Part shown: positions 43,318 through 53,352 of the stretch, in pieces
Layout: each line of letters starts with the position of its first letter
Numbering within the stretch: the first letter of the stretch is position 1
Assembly: GCF_033095985.1 (NCBI RefSeq)
Contig: NZ_AP026802.1
Span: 310,001-374,000, forward strand
Reading direction: 5' to 3'
DNA length: 64,000 nt
Source of the DNA: Xylocopilactobacillus apicola
GTDB lineage: Bacteria; Bacillota; Bacilli; Lactobacillales; Lactobacillaceae
Program-made: the position numbers and the translations under genes
The notes under the pieces: model-generated
Database searches by the model: none
What the model was told of the DNA's origin: nothing
The model's input: the letters and a program-made list of their open reading frames with translations, nothing else

Positions 43318-44450
43318 GTTTAAAATATAAGGAAATAAATTCGGGAGGTCAAAGGGCCATCATTTTTAAAACTATTTTTTTCCTTTTCGCAACAGGACTC
43401 GTTTCGCTGTGCATTACACCGTTTATTAGGAAACTTGCTTTTACCCTAGGTGCGGTAGATAAGCCCAATAAAAGAAGGGTTAATAAAAAAGCAATTCCCA
43501 CAATCGGAGGATTAGGAATTTTTGTTGCTGTTAATATCTCGATGATGCTTTTTTTGCGTTATAATTTTCCGACTCACACGCTTTTTTCGGTTTTCATTGC
43601 TCAATGTGTGATTATTGTGACCGGTATCATTGATGATATTAAAGAACTTAGACCACGTCAGAAATTAGTCGGGATTTTGATTGCAGCCTTAATTGTTTAT
43701 TACTTAGCAGGAATTCAAATGAATTCCTTGACATTGCCTTTAATTGGGCGAATTCGTTTTGGCTGGTTAAGCATGCCAATTACCATTTTCTGGATTTTAG
43801 CCATTACCAATGCAGTGAATTTAATTGACGGGCTGGACGGTTTAGCGACCGGAGTGTCTTTTATTGCGCTTTGTACGATGGGAGTAATTGCGTATTTCTT
43901 TTTGAATATTCAAAATCCTAGCATCGCTATTTCAATTTTTATTTTGGCTGCAGCACTGTTAGGTTTTTTACCGTATAACTTTCACCCAGCTCGGATGTTT
44001 CTTGGTGATACGGGCGCGCTTTATATTGGATTTATGATCTCAGTTATGTCCTTGCAAGGCTTAAAAAATGTTACTTTTATTACGCTTTTGATTCCGGTCA
44101 TTATCTTGGGAGTTCCAGTGACCGATACTTTCTATGCCATTGTAAGGCGCTTATTAAACAAGCAGCCAATTTCGCAAGCTGATAAACATCATCTTCATCA
44201 TCAGCTTTTGCAGATGGGATTTACGGTTCCGCAAACAGTTTTCGCCATTTATGGAATCGCCTTAATTTTTTCTTTTATCTCCTTGATGTACCCACTCTCG
44301 TCTCTCATCGCTAATATTTTTCTAACCGTTTTTGTGCTCTTGGGCTTGGAACTTTTTATCGAGGCCATCGGTTTATTAGGCGAAAATCGGCGCCCCTTTT
44401 TAAATTTGATTCGAAAATTCGCTCGACGAGTAAATCGAAATCGCCATTAA
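43278..44450 (+). CDS. tagO: Undecaprenyl-phosphate GlcNAc-1-phosphate transferase (TagO/WecA family)
   Basis: TagO starts wall teichoic acid synthesis by moving GlcNAc-1-phosphate to undecaprenyl phosphate at the membrane. The protein has about ten hydrophobic helices, VDKPNKRRVNKKAIPTIGG, the catalytic DGLDGLATG, HPARMFLGDTGALY and the His-rich HHLHHQL. The start is uncertain. The ATG at 43278 (390 residues) lies in the rny terminator stem and adds about 27 polar residues not typical of the family. A strong GGGAGG at 43343-43348 points instead to a start at ATC 43359 or ATT 43362, right before the first helix (IIFKTIFFLFATG); no ATG, GTG or TTG is in frame there. Confidence 0.9.
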   Translation: MEESQKTFVSSLFCLKYKEINSGGQRAIIFKTIFFLFATGLVSLCITPFIRKLAFTLGAVDKPNKRRVNKKAIPTIGGLGIFVAVNISMMLFLRYNFPTHTLFSVFIAQCVIIVTGIIDDIKELRPRQKLVGILIAALIVYYLAGIQMNSLTLPLIGRIRFGWLSMPITIFWILAITNAVNLIDGLDGLATGVSFIALCTMGVIAYFFLNIQNPSIAISIFILAAALLGFLPYNFHPARMFLGDTGALYIGFMISVMSLQGLKNVTFITLLIPVIILGVPVTDTFYAIVRRLLNKQPISQADKHHLHHQLLQMGFTVPQTVFAIYGIALIFSFISLMYPLSSLIANIFLTVFVLLGLELFIEAIGLLGENRRPFLNLIRKFARRVNRNRH

Positions 44451-44492
44451 AATTTTTTTAATTTTTTTCGATTTTTCGCGTAATTTATAGGT

Positions 44493-45794
44493 ATGGCAGA
44501 TGAAGAATTATTATTTGGTCGGCAACTTTTAGAATTTCAATTGCCGGCTGTAAATCCAGCACAACTATTGAAACGCCCCGCAATGACAACCACGTCGGAG
44601 GAGGTAATTTGTATGCGTTGCAATACGCATTTTTCTAAAAATGACGTGGAACTTCCAGATAGGAGCTATTATTGTTCTAACTGTATTGCTTTGGGGCGAG
44701 TTACAAGCTCAGATTTTTTGTATCACTTACCTGAACCCCACTGGTTTGAACAAGTGTCCAATCCTTTAGTTTTTGAAGGCCAGCTCACTGATTTACAAAA
44801 TAAATTGGCTCAGCAAGTAATTGATGTAATCAATACGCATCAGTCGCTTTTACTTTGGGCAGTGACGGGTGCAGGCAAAACCGAGATGATGTTTCCGGGG
44901 TTAAATTCAGCATTTAATAAAGGTTTGCGCGTTTGTTGGGCAACGCCAAGAGTTGATGTGGTAATGGAATTGGCTCCGCGGCTGAAAAAAGTTTTTCCGA
45001 CTGTTTCACTCGCTGTTCTTTACGGCGAAATGACAGCGCCGTATACATATACGCAATTTGTAATTTGTACAACTCATCAGCTTTGGCGATTTTATGAAGC
45101 GTTCGATGTTTTAATTATTGATGAGGTTGACTCTTTCCCGTATACAGGGGATGTAAGCTTAGAATTTGGCGCCGATCAGGCTGTTAATAAAGAATCGAGC
45201 AGGATTTATTTGTCCGCGACTCCGGCGGATGAACTGACAAAAAAAGTAAAAGTTGCTTACTTGCCTCAAAGGTTTCATGGGCATCCTTTACCCGTTCCAA
45301 AAACGGTCTATCTTGAGTGGCGCCCCAAGCTCACTCGTAATCAGCTTGCGCGAAAATTAAAAAAAGAAATAGCAAAAGGCCTTAGAAACCATGAGCGTTA
45401 CTTGATTTTTGTCAGTGAAATTCGGCTTTTACCTAAGTTTGTCAAGGCTTTTCAACGAGATTTTCCTAATGTTACTTGTCAGGCTGTTGCAGCTAGTGAT
45501 CCGAAACGGATGCAAAAAGTGCAGGATTTTAGGTCAGGTGAGACCACGGTGTTATTTACGACCACTATTTTAGAACGAGGTGTCACGATTTTTCATATCA
45601 ACGTGCTCGTGGTTGGTGCTGAAAGTCGGGTATTTAATTGGTCATCTTTGGTACAAATTGCTGGACGGGCTGGCAGAGCAGCCGATCATTACGAAGATCG
45701 GGTAATCTTTTATTTTTCGGCGTATACAAAAGAAATTAAAAAAGCGGTTCGTCAAATAAAACATTTGAATCATTTGGCAGGTTTTGATGACTAA
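44493..45794 (+). CDS. comFA: Competence DNA-translocating helicase ComFA
   Basis: ComFA is a DEAD-box-like ATPase that helps pull transforming DNA through the membrane. The 433-residue protein has a four-cysteine zinc finger (CMRCNTHF and YYCSNC, about residues 47-70). Walker A VTGAGKTE lies near residue 130, Walker B IIDEVDSF near 210, and QIAGRAGRAAD is motif VI. It is intact, as is comFC, so the uptake genes visible here could work. The start has a weak upstream site. The gene overlaps comFC by 8 nt. Confidence 0.94.
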   Translation: MADEELLFGRQLLEFQLPAVNPAQLLKRPAMTTTSEEVICMRCNTHFSKNDVELPDRSYYCSNCIALGRVTSSDFLYHLPEPHWFEQVSNPLVFEGQLTDLQNKLAQQVIDVINTHQSLLLWAVTGAGKTEMMFPGLNSAFNKGLRVCWATPRVDVVMELAPRLKKVFPTVSLAVLYGEMTAPYTYTQFVICTTHQLWRFYEAFDVLIIDEVDSFPYTGDVSLEFGADQAVNKESSRIYLSATPADELTKKVKVAYLPQRFHGHPLPVPKTVYLEWRPKLTRNQLARKLKKEIAKGLRNHERYLIFVSEIRLLPKFVKAFQRDFPNVTCQAVAASDPKRMQKVQDFRSGETTVLFTTTILERGVTIFHINVLVVGAESRVFNWSSLVQIAGRAGRAADHYEDRVIFYFSAYTKEIKKAVRQIKHLNHLAGFDD

Positions 45795-46479
45795 ATGTTT
45801 ATTATGCCAGGCAGAAATTGTTCCTCGGGTTGATCTGCAACTTTTGCTGACGTTTAAAAAAATTTATCCGCCTACCATTTGCGATCGTTGTTTAAAGAGT
45901 TTTGTACGATTAAATCAGCAGCATTGCCCGCAGTGTGGACGAATTCAAGAAAAATCGGTTCTTTGTTTAGATTGTCAAAAATGGCGTCAAATTTATGGCT
46001 CGGATATTGTTGTTAACCAAGCCCTTTTTGCCTATGACACCCAGATGCACGATTATTTTCAAGCTTTCAAAAAAATGGGCGATTATCGACTTCGCAGCGT
46101 CTTTTTAGGAGAAATAGCCGAGTGGCTAAGAAAACAACCGCAAGCAGCTAATATTTTGGTCCCAACGGGCAAAAGCCACTTGGCCGAGCGTAAATTTGAT
46201 CCAGTAATGGCAATTTTTGGTGATTTGATCCCGGTTACCAGCAAAATGGACAACATTCTAGAAGTCGAACACCAGTCTTTAAAAAATCGGCGCCAAAGGT
46301 TACAAACAGAACAAACTTTTTATTTTAGCGCGGAAAATGCATCAAAGCTTCAAGATTTTTCATTAATTAGAATTTTTGACGATATTTATACAACTGGCGC
46401 AACAATTTATCGAATGCGTGATGCACTTCGCGAGCAAAATATCAAGAAGCCAATCGTCAGTTTTACGCTTGCTCGTTAA
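45787..46479 (+). CDS. comFC: Competence protein ComFC (phosphoribosyltransferase-like)
   Basis: ComFC is needed for transformation with ComFA. The 230-residue protein has N-terminal zinc ribbons (CLLCQ, CDRC, CPQCGRIQ, CLDC). A type I phosphoribosyltransferase fold follows with the PRPP loop FDDIYTTGATI near residue 200. Its ATG lies inside the comFA 3' end. A TTG one codon before the ATG is also in frame. Confidence 0.93.
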   Translation: MTKCLLCQAEIVPRVDLQLLLTFKKIYPPTICDRCLKSFVRLNQQHCPQCGRIQEKSVLCLDCQKWRQIYGSDIVVNQALFAYDTQMHDYFQAFKKMGDYRLRSVFLGEIAEWLRKQPQAANILVPTGKSHLAERKFDPVMAIFGDLIPVTSKMDNILEVEHQSLKNRRQRLQTEQTFYFSAENASKLQDFSLIRIFDDIYTTGATIYRMRDALREQNIKKPIVSFTLAR

Positions 46480-46527
46480 AAAAGTAAATATTTACAAAAA
46501 ATCCGAGCTTTAATTGATCAAATAACT

Positions 46528-46533
46528 TATAAT
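46528..46533 (+). promoter_or_regulatory. -10 box upstream of hpf
   Basis: TATAAT lies 35 bp before the hpf start. A -35 box at standard spacing is not evident. Confidence 0.4.
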
Positions 46534-46568
46534 AAAAGTGGACCAAATAATGAAAGGAGCATCAAAAA

Positions 46569-47123
46569 ATGTTTCGTTACAATATTCGTGGAGAAAACAT
46601 CGAGGTTACTGAAGCAATCAGGAATTATGTTCAAAAGAGATTAGACAAATTGGATAAGTATTTTACTGATGAGTTGAGTGGCGAGCCGAGTTGCAATGTA
46701 AATTTGAAAGTTTACCCTGAAAAGAAGGCTAAAGCCGAGGTAACAATTATAATTCACTCGTTGGTTTTAAGGGCTGAACAAACGACTAATGATCTTTATC
46801 AAAGCATCGATTTTGTTTCAGAAAAATTAGAGCGTCAGATTAGAAAGTACAAAACTCGAATTAATCGGCGAAATAGAGCCAAGGGCTTTGTTGAACCAGA
46901 ACTCATTGTGGATAGTCAACATGATAATTCAGAAGATGAAGCAACACCACTTGTTCGAACGAAACGTCTTTCGCTAAAACCGATGGACGCCGAAGAGGCA
47001 ATTTTGCAAATGAATTTGTTAGGTCACGATTTCTTCATTTTTGAAGATGCTCAAACCAATGGAACCAGCATCGTTTATCGGCGCCATGATGATAAATATG
47101 GTCTAATTGAAACCGATGAATAA
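46569..47123 (+). CDS. hpf: Long-form ribosome hibernation promoting factor
   Basis: Long HPF dimerises 70S ribosomes into inactive 100S particles in stationary phase. The 184-residue protein has the N-terminal S30AE domain (MFRYNIRGENIEVTEAIRNY onward). A linker leads to the C-terminal dimerisation domain (VRTKRLSLKPMDAEEAILQM, then LGHDFFIFED). AAGGAG precedes the ATG, and the gene has its own terminator. Confidence 0.97.
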   Translation: MFRYNIRGENIEVTEAIRNYVQKRLDKLDKYFTDELSGEPSCNVNLKVYPEKKAKAEVTIIIHSLVLRAEQTTNDLYQSIDFVSEKLERQIRKYKTRINRRNRAKGFVEPELIVDSQHDNSEDEATPLVRTKRLSLKPMDAEEAILQMNLLGHDFFIFEDAQTNGTSIVYRRHDDKYGLIETDE

Positions 47124-47135
47124 CTAATAAAAACA

Positions 47136-47175
47136 AAAGAGATCCTTTCTTAACCGAGGGGTTCTCTCTTTTTTT
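47136..47175 (+). terminator. Terminator of hpf
   Basis: The stem AAGAGATCC around 47137-47145 pairs with GGGTTCTCTCTT (47158-47170) with small mismatches and is followed by T7. Confidence 0.7.
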
Positions 47176-47183
47176 CGCCAATG

Positions 47184-47212
47184 CTGACTTTTTAAGCGAA
47201 AAATTGTATAAT
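47184..47212 (+). promoter_or_regulatory. Promoter of secA
   Basis: CTGACT (47184-47189) and TATAAT (47207-47212) have a 17-nt spacer and lie 40 bp before the secA start. Confidence 0.65.
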
Positions 47213-47252
47213 AGTAATTTGTATAAATCCTAGGTTTTTTAGGGAAGGTTAA

Positions 47253-49736
47253 ATGGTTAAAGAAAAAGACGCAACATTAAATAAAGTTAAGGATCCAGAA
47301 ATGAAGGAAAACACTGTTCGGGCTCAGGCTACGGATACCATTGATATCAATAAACGCCCAGGGGCATTTAATTTTTTAAGACGCTGGGTTGAAAGTGATA
47401 AAAGAGAAGTTAATCGGATGGGCAAGATCGCCGATAAGGTGATTGGCTATGAAGATGAGTATAAACAACTCTCAGATGATGAATTAAAATCTAAGACAGA
47501 AGAATTTAAGGAACGCTATCAAAAAGGTGAGACGCTTGATCAATTGCTGCCAGAAGCCTTTGCAACGGTGCGAGAAGGCGCTCGTCGGGTGTTAGGGCTC
47601 TTCCCTTTTAGAGTTCAAATTATTGGAGGAATTTCCCTACATGAAGGAAATATCTCCGAAATGAAAACTGGTGAAGGAAAGACTTTAACAGCAACAATGC
47701 CAGTTTACTTAAATGCTTTGTCTGGTAAAGGGGTTCACGTAGTAACTGTCAATGAATATTTGTCAGAACGTGATGCGACTGAAATGGGTGAGTTGTACAA
47801 CTGGCTTGGCCTAACGGTTGGACTCAATTTAGCTAGTTTGTCTTCAGATGAAAAACGTTTGGCTTATCTTCAAGATATTACATATTCAACTAATGCTGAA
47901 CTTGGTTTTGACTACTTAAGAGATAATATGGTGGTCTCTAAAGAGCAAATGGTTCAGCGTGGCTTAAATTTTGCGGTGGTTGATGAGGTGGATTCAATTT
48001 TAATTGATGAAGCTAGAACACCGTTGATTATTTCTGGTCAAGCTGAAAAATCAAATGCTTTGTATATTCGGGCTGATCGTTTTGTTAAAACTCTTAAAGA
48101 AGAGGATGATTACAAGATTGATTGGTCAACGAAAACAATCAGTTTGACAGAAGCAGGAATGCATCGAGCTGAAGAAAACTTCGGTTTAGATAACTTATAC
48201 GATATTGAAAATACAGCGTTAACTCACCATTTGGAAGAAGCTCTTCGTGCAAATTACATCATGTTGAAAAACATTGATTACGTAGTTCAAGAAGGTGAAG
48301 TTTTAATCGTTGATCCGTTTACTGGTCGAGCCATGGATGGTCGGCGCTGGTCAGATGGCTTGCATCAGGCGGTTGAAGCTAAAGAAGGCGTTGAAATTCA
48401 AGATGAATCTCAAACTGTCGCAACAATTACTTATCAGAACTATTTCAGAATGTATTCTAAACTCTCAGGAATGACCGGTACGGCTAAAACTGAGGAAGAA
48501 GAATTTATTGAAATTTATAATATGCGGGTTATTGAGGTTCCGACTAACCGACCAATGGTTAGACAAGATCGGCATGACGTTTTGTATGCAACTTTACAAA
48601 ATAAATTTGCGGCAGTTGTTAATGATATTATCGAACGTCACGAAAAAGGTCAGCCGATCTTAGTTGGTACTGTTGCAGTTGAAACTTCTGAATACCTTTC
48701 GCAGCTTTTAAATGAAGCTCATGTTCCACACGTGGTTTTGAACGCTAAACCAGAAAATATTACTCGTGAGTCAGAAATTATCATGAATGCAGGCCAAAAA
48801 GGTGCGGTAACGATTGCTACAAATATGGCAGGCCGTGGTACTGATATTAAATTAGGACCTGGTGTAGCTGAATTAGGCGGCTTAATGGTCTTAGGAACTG
48901 AGCGGCATGAATCTCGGAGAATTGATAATCAGTTGCGTGGACGTGCAGGGCGTCAGGGTGACCCTGGAGAATCACAATTTTATTTGTCGCTTGAAGATGA
49001 TTTGATGAGGCGTTTTGGCTCGGAACAGATGAAAAAACGCTTGAAGATGCTCAAGATCAATGATAATGATTTAGTGTTAGAAAGTCGGGTCTTTACGCGT
49101 CAGGTTGAAGGAGCTCAAAAACGGGTTGAAGGCCAAAACTATGACGCCCGGAAACAAACGCTTCAATATGATGACGTCATGCGTGAACAGCGCGAAGTCA
49201 TTTATAAACAGCGTCGCCAGGTAATTGATGAAGAAGAAACGCTCAAACCAGTGTTATTTGGAATGGCTGAACGTTCCATTAACCGAGTTGTTAATGTTCA
49301 TACTCAAGGTGATGATAAGAGCAAATGGGATCTTGATAAAATTATCGATTATGCTAAGAACTCCTTGGTTGGAGATGATGAAATTAGTACTGATAATTTG
49401 AAAGATAAGTCGGCAGATGAAATCAAAACTTATTTGATGGAATTTGTTAAGAAAAATTATGATAGTAAAGCTGAGCAATTAGTAGATCCTGAACAGATGT
49501 TAGAGTTTGAAAAGATCGTTATTTTAAGAATTGTTGACGATCGTTGGACTAACCACATTGATGAGATGGATCAGCTGAGAAATTCCATTGGCTTAAGAGG
49601 CTATGGGCAGATGAATCCGCTGGTTGAATACCAAGAAGAAGGCTACAATAGCTTTGAGATCATGGTGGCAGATATTGAAGACGGGGTTACAAGACTCTTC
49701 ATGAAGGCAGAAATTCGTCAGAATGTTGCTCGTTAA
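47253..49736 (+). CDS. secA: Preprotein translocase ATPase SecA with N-terminal extension
   Basis: SecA drives secretion of signal-peptide proteins through SecYEG, including the surface proteins of this window. The 827-residue protein has Walker A GEGKT at residues 140-144. [20 protein letters not shown] and GTDIKLGPG follow, then the [20 protein letters not shown] helicase motif and the C-terminal scaffold [12 protein letters not shown]. The first 35 or so residues, before [14 protein letters not shown], are extra compared with usual SecA and are polar and charged. AGGGAAGG before the ATG supports this start. The C-terminal zinc-binding tail found in many SecA proteins is absent; the protein ends AEIRQNVAR. 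Confidence 0.97.
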   Translation: MVKEKDATLNKVKDPEMKENTVRAQATDTIDINKRPGAFNFLRRWVESDKREVNRMGKIADKVIGYEDEYKQLSDDELKSKTEEFKERYQKGETLDQLLPEAFATVREGARRVLGLFPFRVQIIGGISLHEGNISEMKTGEGKTLTATMPVYLNALSGKGVHVVTVNEYLSERDATEMGELYNWLGLTVGLNLASLSSDEKRLAYLQDITYSTNAELGFDYLRDNMVVSKEQMVQRGLNFAVVDEVDSILIDEARTPLIISGQAEKSNALYIRADRFVKTLKEEDDYKIDWSTKTISLTEAGMHRAEENFGLDNLYDIENTALTHHLEEALRANYIMLKNIDYVVQEGEVLIVDPFTGRAMDGRRWSDGLHQAVEAKEGVEIQDESQTVATITYQNYFRMYSKLSGMTGTAKTEEEEFIEIYNMRVIEVPTNRPMVRQDRHDVLYATLQNKFAAVVNDIIERHEKGQPILVGTVAVETSEYLSQLLNEAHVPHVVLNAKPENITRESEIIMNAGQKGAVTIATNMAGRGTDIKLGPGVAELGGLMVLGTERHESRRIDNQLRGRAGRQGDPGESQFYLSLEDDLMRRFGSEQMKKRLKMLKINDNDLVLESRVFTRQVEGAQKRVEGQNYDARKQTLQYDDVMREQREVIYKQRRQVIDEEETLKPVLFGMAERSINRVVNVHTQGDDKSKWDLDKIIDYAKNSLVGDDEISTDNLKDKSADEIKTYLMEFVKKNYDSKAEQLVDPEQMLEFEKIVILRIVDDRWTNHIDEMDQLRNSIGLRGYGQMNPLVEYQEEGYNSFEIMVADIEDGVTRLFMKAEIRQNVAR

Positions 49737-49778
49737 GATAAAATCGCTGCGGCGATTTTTTCTGTGTAAAGGAGAATT

Positions 49779-50904
49779 ATGGAACTTGGAACAATCAAAA
49801 AGGAACTTGATACCATTGACACCAAAATAAATCATTTCAGGGGGTCTCTTTGACCTTGAAGGTTTAGAAGCACAAATTGCTTTGAATGAAAATGCGATGC
49901 AGGCCGCCGATTTTTGGTCTGATTCCAAAAAAGCGCAAGATTTGATTAACGAAAATAATCAGCTAAAGGAAACTTATAATAAATTTAATGAATTAACTGA
50001 TCAGCTAGCAGAGTTGAAAGTATCTTATGATTTATTATCAGTTGAAGCCGATGAAGAGTTACAAAATGACTTGGAAAATGGGCTTTCTACTTTGCAAGAT
50101 AATCTAAAGCGTTATGAAATTCAGCAGCTTTTAAGCGGAAAATACGATAAATTGAATGCAATTTTCGAAATTCATCCTGGTGCAGGTGGCACTGAATCGC
50201 AAGATTGGGGTGCCATGCTTTATCGAATGTATAATCGATATGCAGCACTCAATGGTTTTGATTTTGAATTAATTGACTACCAAGATGGGGATGAAGCTGG
50301 CTTAAAGAGTGCAACGTTTGTCTTGAAAGGATATAATGCATATGGGCTTTCTAAATCCGAAAAAGGAGTTCATCGGTTGGTAAGGATTTCTCCTTTTAAC
50401 GCACAAGGTAAGCGTCAAACTTCCTTTACTTCGGTCGATGTAATTCCTGAAATTGATAATTCAATTGAAATTGAGATTCGACCAGATGACTTGAAGATCG
50501 ATGTTTACCGCTCAAGCGGTGCAGGCGGACAGCATATTAATAAAACTTCCAGTGCTGTTAGAATTACTCATCTACCAACGGGGTTGGTAGCAGCTTCGCA
50601 GGAACAGCGTTCACAAATTCAAAATCGTGAAATGGCAATGACAATGTTGCGTTCGAAGCTTTACCAGTTGGAAAGAGAGAAAAAAGAGAAAGAGATGGCT
50701 CAAATTAAGGGAACACAGCTGGAAAATGCCTGGGGTTCCCAGATTCGTTCATACGTTTTTCATCCTTATAATTTGGTTAAAGATCATCGTACGGGTTATG
50801 AAACTAGTGCAGTGACTGGGGTGATGGATGGTAAGATCGAAGGTTTCATTTATGCATACCTACAGTGGAAGATAGATCAAAAAAAGGAACAAGATATTGA
50901 TTGA
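49779..50904 (+). CDS. prfB: Peptide chain release factor 2 with programmed +1 frameshift
   Basis: RF2 ends translation at UGA and UAA. The ATG at 49779 (AAGGAG upstream) opens a 24-codon frame that reaches an in-frame TGA at 49851-49853, preceded by AGGGGG-TCT-CTT. This is the classic autoregulatory site: ribosomes slip +1 on CTT-TGA-C when RF2 is scarce. After the shift the protein continues DLEGLEAQIALNE to give about 374 residues. The stop-recognition tripeptide SPF lies in ISPFNAQGKRQT and the catalytic GGQ at about residues 249-251 in GAGGQHINKTSSA. Translation starts that ignore the shift would miss the N-terminus. Confidence 0.96.
49835..49854 (+). promoter_or_regulatory. prfB programmed frameshift signal
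   Basis: CATTTCAGGGGGTCTCTTTG (49833-49852) contains the internal Shine-Dalgarno AGGGGG three bases before CTT, followed by TGAC. It is identical in design to the site in other bacterial prfB genes. Confidence 0.93.
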
Positions 50905-51583
50905 ATTAAAGAATGTGATAAAAAAATATCCGAATGGAATTGTGGCGTTAAAGGGAATTGACCTCAAAATTGAACAAGGTGAATTTGCCTATATTGTTGG
51001 ACCTTCGGGGTCTGGTAAATCAACCTTGATTAAGACACTTTACCGCGAAGAACGGGTGACTTCTGGGATCATTAAGGTTAATGAGTATGATTTGATGCGG
51101 ATGACTCATAAGCAGGTTCCGTATTTACGGCGAGAATTGGGAATCGTTTTTCAGGACTTTCGCTTGTTGCCGCGCTTAACGGCTTATGAGAACGTTGCTT
51201 ACGCAATGGAAGTAATTGAAAAAAGGCCCGAAGAAATTAAAAGCCGCGTGATGGAAGTTTTGGAAATGGTCGGTCTAAAAGATAAGATCCGTCGTTATCC
51301 TAATGAACTTTCCGGCGGGGAACAACAGCGAGTAGCGATTGCACGGGCAATTACTAATAAACCTTCGATTTTAATCGCAGATGAGCCAACGGGTAATCTA
51401 GATCCGGATACTTCAAACGAAATTATGGACATTATTGAACGGATTAATCAGCAAAATACGACAGTAATTATGGCAACCCATAATCAGTCGATTGTAAATC
51501 AATATGTTCATCGAGTTTTGACCATCCAACAAGGACGTTTGGTGAGTGATCAAGAAGAAGGAGGCTACCGCTATGAAGATTAG
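50897..51583 (+). CDS. ftsE: Cell division ATP-binding protein FtsE
   Basis: FtsE is the ATPase of the FtsEX complex, which activates peptidoglycan hydrolases. The 228-residue protein has Walker [10 protein letters not shown] at residues 35-43, signature [14 protein letters not shown] and Walker [13 protein letters not shown]. It starts with TTG, overlapping the prfB stop by 8 nt, with AAGGAAC upstream. It overlaps ftsX. Confidence 0.96.
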   Translation: MIELKNVIKKYPNGIVALKGIDLKIEQGEFAYIVGPSGSGKSTLIKTLYREERVTSGIIKVNEYDLMRMTHKQVPYLRRELGIVFQDFRLLPRLTAYENVAYAMEVIEKRPEEIKSRVMEVLEMVGLKDKIRRYPNELSGGEQQRVAIARAITNKPSILIADEPTGNLDPDTSNEIMDIIERINQQNTTVIMATHNQSIVNQYVHRVLTIQQGRLVSDQEEGGYRYED

Positions 51584-52460
51584 AACGGTAAGAAGGCATT
51601 TTATTGATAGTTTTCGCAGTATCAAGCGTAATGGCTGGATGACTTTGGCAGCAGTTAGTGCGGTGACGGTTACGCTCTTTATTGTAGGGGTGCTTTTTAC
51701 AGCAATCTTTAATGTTAGCCACATCTCAAGTCAAATCGAAAAAGATGTCAAAATTCGAGTTGAGGTTGATACAAAAGCGAATAAGTCACAAGAAGCTAAG
51801 TTAAAAGAAAAAATTCAAAAACTTGAAGATGTTAATAAAGTTACTTTTTCTAGTAAATCAAAAGAGCTAGCTAAAATCACCAAAACATACAATAATAAAT
51901 TCAAAATGTTTTCAGGGGATGCCAATCCTTTAAGTGATGTCTTTGTAGTGGAAACTACAAGCCCAAGCAAGACCATTACCGTTGCTAAGAAAATTCGTGA
52001 TATGAATAATGTTACTCAAGCACAATATGGTGGAGATCAGACCAAAAAACTCTTTAGTTTTATGAACGGAGTTCGTTTTTGGGGCGTAGTTTCAATTGTG
52101 ATTTTAGTGGCCATTGCGCTGTTTTTAATTTCTAATGTAATTAGATTGACGATTCTTTCTAGAAGTAATGAAATTCAAGCAATGCGTCTTGTTGGTGCAA
52201 CTAGTTGGTATATTCGCTGGCCGTTTCTTTTAGAAGGGGCTGAAACTGGGATTCTTGGCTCAATTATCCCAATTATTATAATTAATTGGGGCTACAATAT
52301 TATTTATAGTCAGACAATGCAGAGTTTATCAACGGTTGGATATTCACTCTATGCTCCTGGCGGATTCCTCTTCCAAGTGGATTTATTGTTGATCTTATTA
52401 GCAATCGTCATCGGTAGTTTAGGTTCACTTGTTTCCATGCGTCGCTTCTTGAAAATTTAA
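51573..52460 (+). CDS. ftsX: Cell division membrane protein FtsX
   Basis: This 295-residue membrane partner of FtsE starts at [10 protein letters not shown] with GGAGG upstream; an ATG nine codons earlier lacks a site. There is one membrane helix at about 25-47, an extracellular domain of about 125 residues that would contact the hydrolase or its adaptor, and three C-terminal helices with ILSRSNEIQAMRLVGATSWYI. It overlaps ftsE by 11 nt and is followed by pstS after 31 bp, so the pst genes may be read from the same transcript. Confidence 0.94.
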   Translation: MKIRTVRRHFIDSFRSIKRNGWMTLAAVSAVTVTLFIVGVLFTAIFNVSHISSQIEKDVKIRVEVDTKANKSQEAKLKEKIQKLEDVNKVTFSSKSKELAKITKTYNNKFKMFSGDANPLSDVFVVETTSPSKTITVAKKIRDMNNVTQAQYGGDQTKKLFSFMNGVRFWGVVSIVILVAIALFLISNVIRLTILSRSNEIQAMRLVGATSWYIRWPFLLEGAETGILGSIIPIIIINWGYNIIYSQTMQSLSTVGYSLYAPGGFLFQVDLLLILLAIVIGSLGSLVSMRRFLKI

Positions 52461-52491
52461 AATCCTCTACTATCGGGGGAAGGGATAAATT

Positions 52492-53352
52492 TTGAAGTAT
52501 AAAAAGTTATTATCACTTTTAGTTCTTCCAATTTTGGCTGTGAGTTTGAGCTCTTGTCGGATAAAAATTAAAGGCGAACAGTTGACAGTGGTTGGCTCAA
52601 CGGCCTTGCAGCCGTTAGTGGAAGCTGCCTCTGATGAATATATTCAAAGTCTTGATGGAGTTTTTGTCAATGTACAAGGAGGTGGCTCAGGAACAGGTCT
52701 TTCGGAGATTCAGCAAGGTGCCGTTGATATTGGGATGAGTGATTTATTTGCTGAGGAAAAAGCAGGGATTGATCCGAAGAAATTAGAAGATCATCGCTTG
52801 TTAGTAACAGGAATTGCCCCAGTTGTGAATAAAAAGGTTAAAGTAACTAATTTGACCTCTAAGCAACTTAAAGATATTTTTACTGGCAAAGTGACGAATT
52901 GGCGGGATATTACTGGGCAAGATTTACCAATTATTATTGTAAATCGAGCTAACGGCAGTGGAACTCGTTATAATTTTGAGAAAATTGTTTTAAAAGGGCA
53001 AGACGCAAAATCGGCTCAAGAGCAAGATTCCAGTGGAATGGCAATTTCGATTGTTAGTTCAACTCCGGGAGCAATTAGCTACGTTTCGTTTTCTTACTTG
53101 AAAGATAGTGTTTTACAGCCAAAAGTTGACGGCGTTAAGCCGACTCAGGCTAATGTGAGAAACAATCGCTGGAAGATCTGGTCTTACGAACATCTATATA
53201 CTCAGAAAAATCCCTCAGCTTTGACTCGTAGTTTTCTAAATTATTTAAAGTCAGATGAAGTTACGGAAATGATCAAATCAATGAAATATATTCCCACCAG
53301 TGAAATGGAAGTTTCGCGCGATGTATCAGGTCACGTTAGGGGAGCTAAATAA
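52492..53352 (+). CDS. pstS: Phosphate-binding lipoprotein PstS
   Basis: The 286-residue solute-binding protein has a lipoprotein signal, MKYKKLLSLLVLPIL onward, with lipobox LSSC near residue 22. Phosphate-site motifs are VVGSTALQPLVEAA, QGGGSGTGLSEIQQG and NRANGSGTRYNFE. It starts with TTG after GGGGGAAGGG. It is the first gene of pstSCAB1B2-phoU. No clear PHO box is visible in the short gap from ftsX. Confidence 0.95.
   Translation: MKYKKLLSLLVLPILAVSLSSCRIKIKGEQLTVVGSTALQPLVEAASDEYIQSLDGVFVNVQGGGSGTGLSEIQQGAVDIGMSDLFAEEKAGIDPKKLEDHRLLVTGIAPVVNKKVKVTNLTSKQLKDIFTGKVTNWRDITGQDLPIIIVNRANGSGTRYNFEKIVLKGQDAKSAQEQDSSGMAISIVSSTPGAISYVSFSYLKDSVLQPKVDGVKPTQANVRNNRWKIWSYEHLYTQKNPSALTRSFLNYLKSDEVTEMIKSMKYIPTSEMEVSRDVSGHVRGAK

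Noticed and set aside
49779-49853. prfB as a pseudogene with an early in-frame stop
   Set aside because: AGGGGG-TCT-CTT-TGA-C is the standard RF2 autoregulatory frameshift site.
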